From contig DASRZM010000021.1 in NCBI GenBank assembly GCA_035686365.1, positions 1 through 47,164 of the forward strand: a stretch of DNA of 47,164 bases, in the 5' to 3' direction. Numbering within the stretch: the first letter of the stretch is position 1; the number at the start of each line of letters is the position of its first letter. The notes beneath the pieces are model-generated. The model was given only the letters and a program-made list of their open reading frames with translations. It was not told the DNA's origin and searched no databases. Positions 46,874-47,164 of this stretch are shown here, one piece after another. Source of the DNA: DASRZM01 sp035686365. GTDB lineage: Bacteria; Pseudomonadota; Gammaproteobacteria; Xanthomonadales; Xanthomonadaceae. The position numbers and the translations under genes were made by a program.

Positions 46874-47164
46874 ATGGCAAAAATCCGTCCGAAGACCGCC
46901 AGAACCGCCTACGTGTGCGCCCAGTGCGGCGGCGAGCACCCCAAGTGGCAGGGCCAGTGTGCCGATTGCGGCGCCTGGAACACCTTGGGCGAAGTCGCGC
47001 TGGCGCCGGCCTCGCGCGCCGGTCCCCGGCCTGCCGGCTGGAGCGGCGAGGATTCGGCGAAGGTGACGCCCCTGTCGGCGGTCAGCGCCGACGAGACGGC
47101 CCGGGTGAGCACGGGCATCGGTGAGCTCGACCGGGTGCTGGGTGGCGGTCTGGTCCCAGGCTCG
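46874..47164 (+). CDS. radA: DNA repair protein RadA (3' end outside window)
   Basis: The first 97 codons are present. The zinc finger CAQCGGEHPKWQGQCADCGAWN (about residues 15-36) and RVSTGIGELDRVLGGGLVPGS, leading to the Walker A loop, identify RadA, a RecA-like helicase that acts in branch migration during recombination. The downstream ATPase and Lon-like domains are outside. A TATGAT (46813-46818) could be its -10 box, but no -35 is evident. Confidence 0.93.
   Translation, partial: MAKIRPKTARTAYVCAQCGGEHPKWQGQCADCGAWNTLGEVALAPASRAGPRPAGWSGEDSAKVTPLSAVSADETARVSTGIGELDRVLGGGLVPGS

Overview
The window is a GC-rich (about 68-70% by eye), densely packed chromosomal segment of a gammaproteobacterium, most probably of the order Xanthomonadales or close to it. 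The basis is gene order: fimV-truA-trpF-trpB-trpA-accD, miaA-hfq-hflX-hflK-hflC-DUF2065-purA, epmB/efp, a TRZ/ATZ hydrolase-ubiG-mupP-like group, yidD-dihydroorotase-M23 peptidase, a DksA with a long lysine/alanine-rich tail, uvrA next to rplU-rpmA-obgE-rpsT, and murJ-ribF-ileS-lspA-ispH. Lineage and species are inference; no 16S rRNA gene is present.

Layout. 1-6545: the C-terminal part of the pilus-assembly hub FimV, tRNA pseudouridine synthase TruA, the last tryptophan genes (trpF, trpB and trpA overlap) and accD. A block of four consecutive perfect hairpins separates trpA from accD. 6566-13276: the classic miaA-hfq-hflX-hflKC-yjeT-purA cluster. 13391-16539 (minus strand): a FimX-like degenerate c-di-GMP effector, probably linked to type IV pili as FimV is, and EpmB, which modifies the elongation factor EF-P encoded divergently at 16637. 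17217-21718: a purine/MTA-type deaminase, UbiG, a MupP-like phosphatase, a squalene/phytoene-synthase-like protein and FolE2. 21835-24251 (minus): M23 peptidase, dihydroorotase, YidD. 24359-30232: DksA, two crotonases, a periplasmic FKBP, a DUF1289 protein with a CoA pyrophosphatase, a sulfurtransferase and a PCu(A)C copper chaperone. 30269-33588 (minus): hot-dog thioesterase and UvrA. 33959-36228: ribosomal proteins L21, L27 and (minus) S20 around the GTPase ObgE. 36372-43201: MurJ, RibF, IleS, LspA, IspH. 43238-43313: tRNA-Thr(CGT). 43314-46783 is the only accessory-looking stretch: an IS3-family transposase remnant, a secreted protein I do not recognise, a Tat-exported flavin amine oxidase and a secreted cupredoxin with an extra C-terminal domain. 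RadA begins at 46874 and runs off the end.

Most of the window is conserved housekeeping, and I found no defence system, prophage, CRISPR array, biosynthetic cluster or clearly new multi-gene system. The unusual content lies between genes: tandem hairpins, heptanucleotide arrays of a CCCGNNN type on both sides of rplU-rpmA, nested inverted repeats before purA and before hflK, four genes whose start codons lie 6-7 bases after a -10 box with no ribosome binding site (candidate leaderless mRNAs), and a 15-codon upstream reading frame coupled to folE2.
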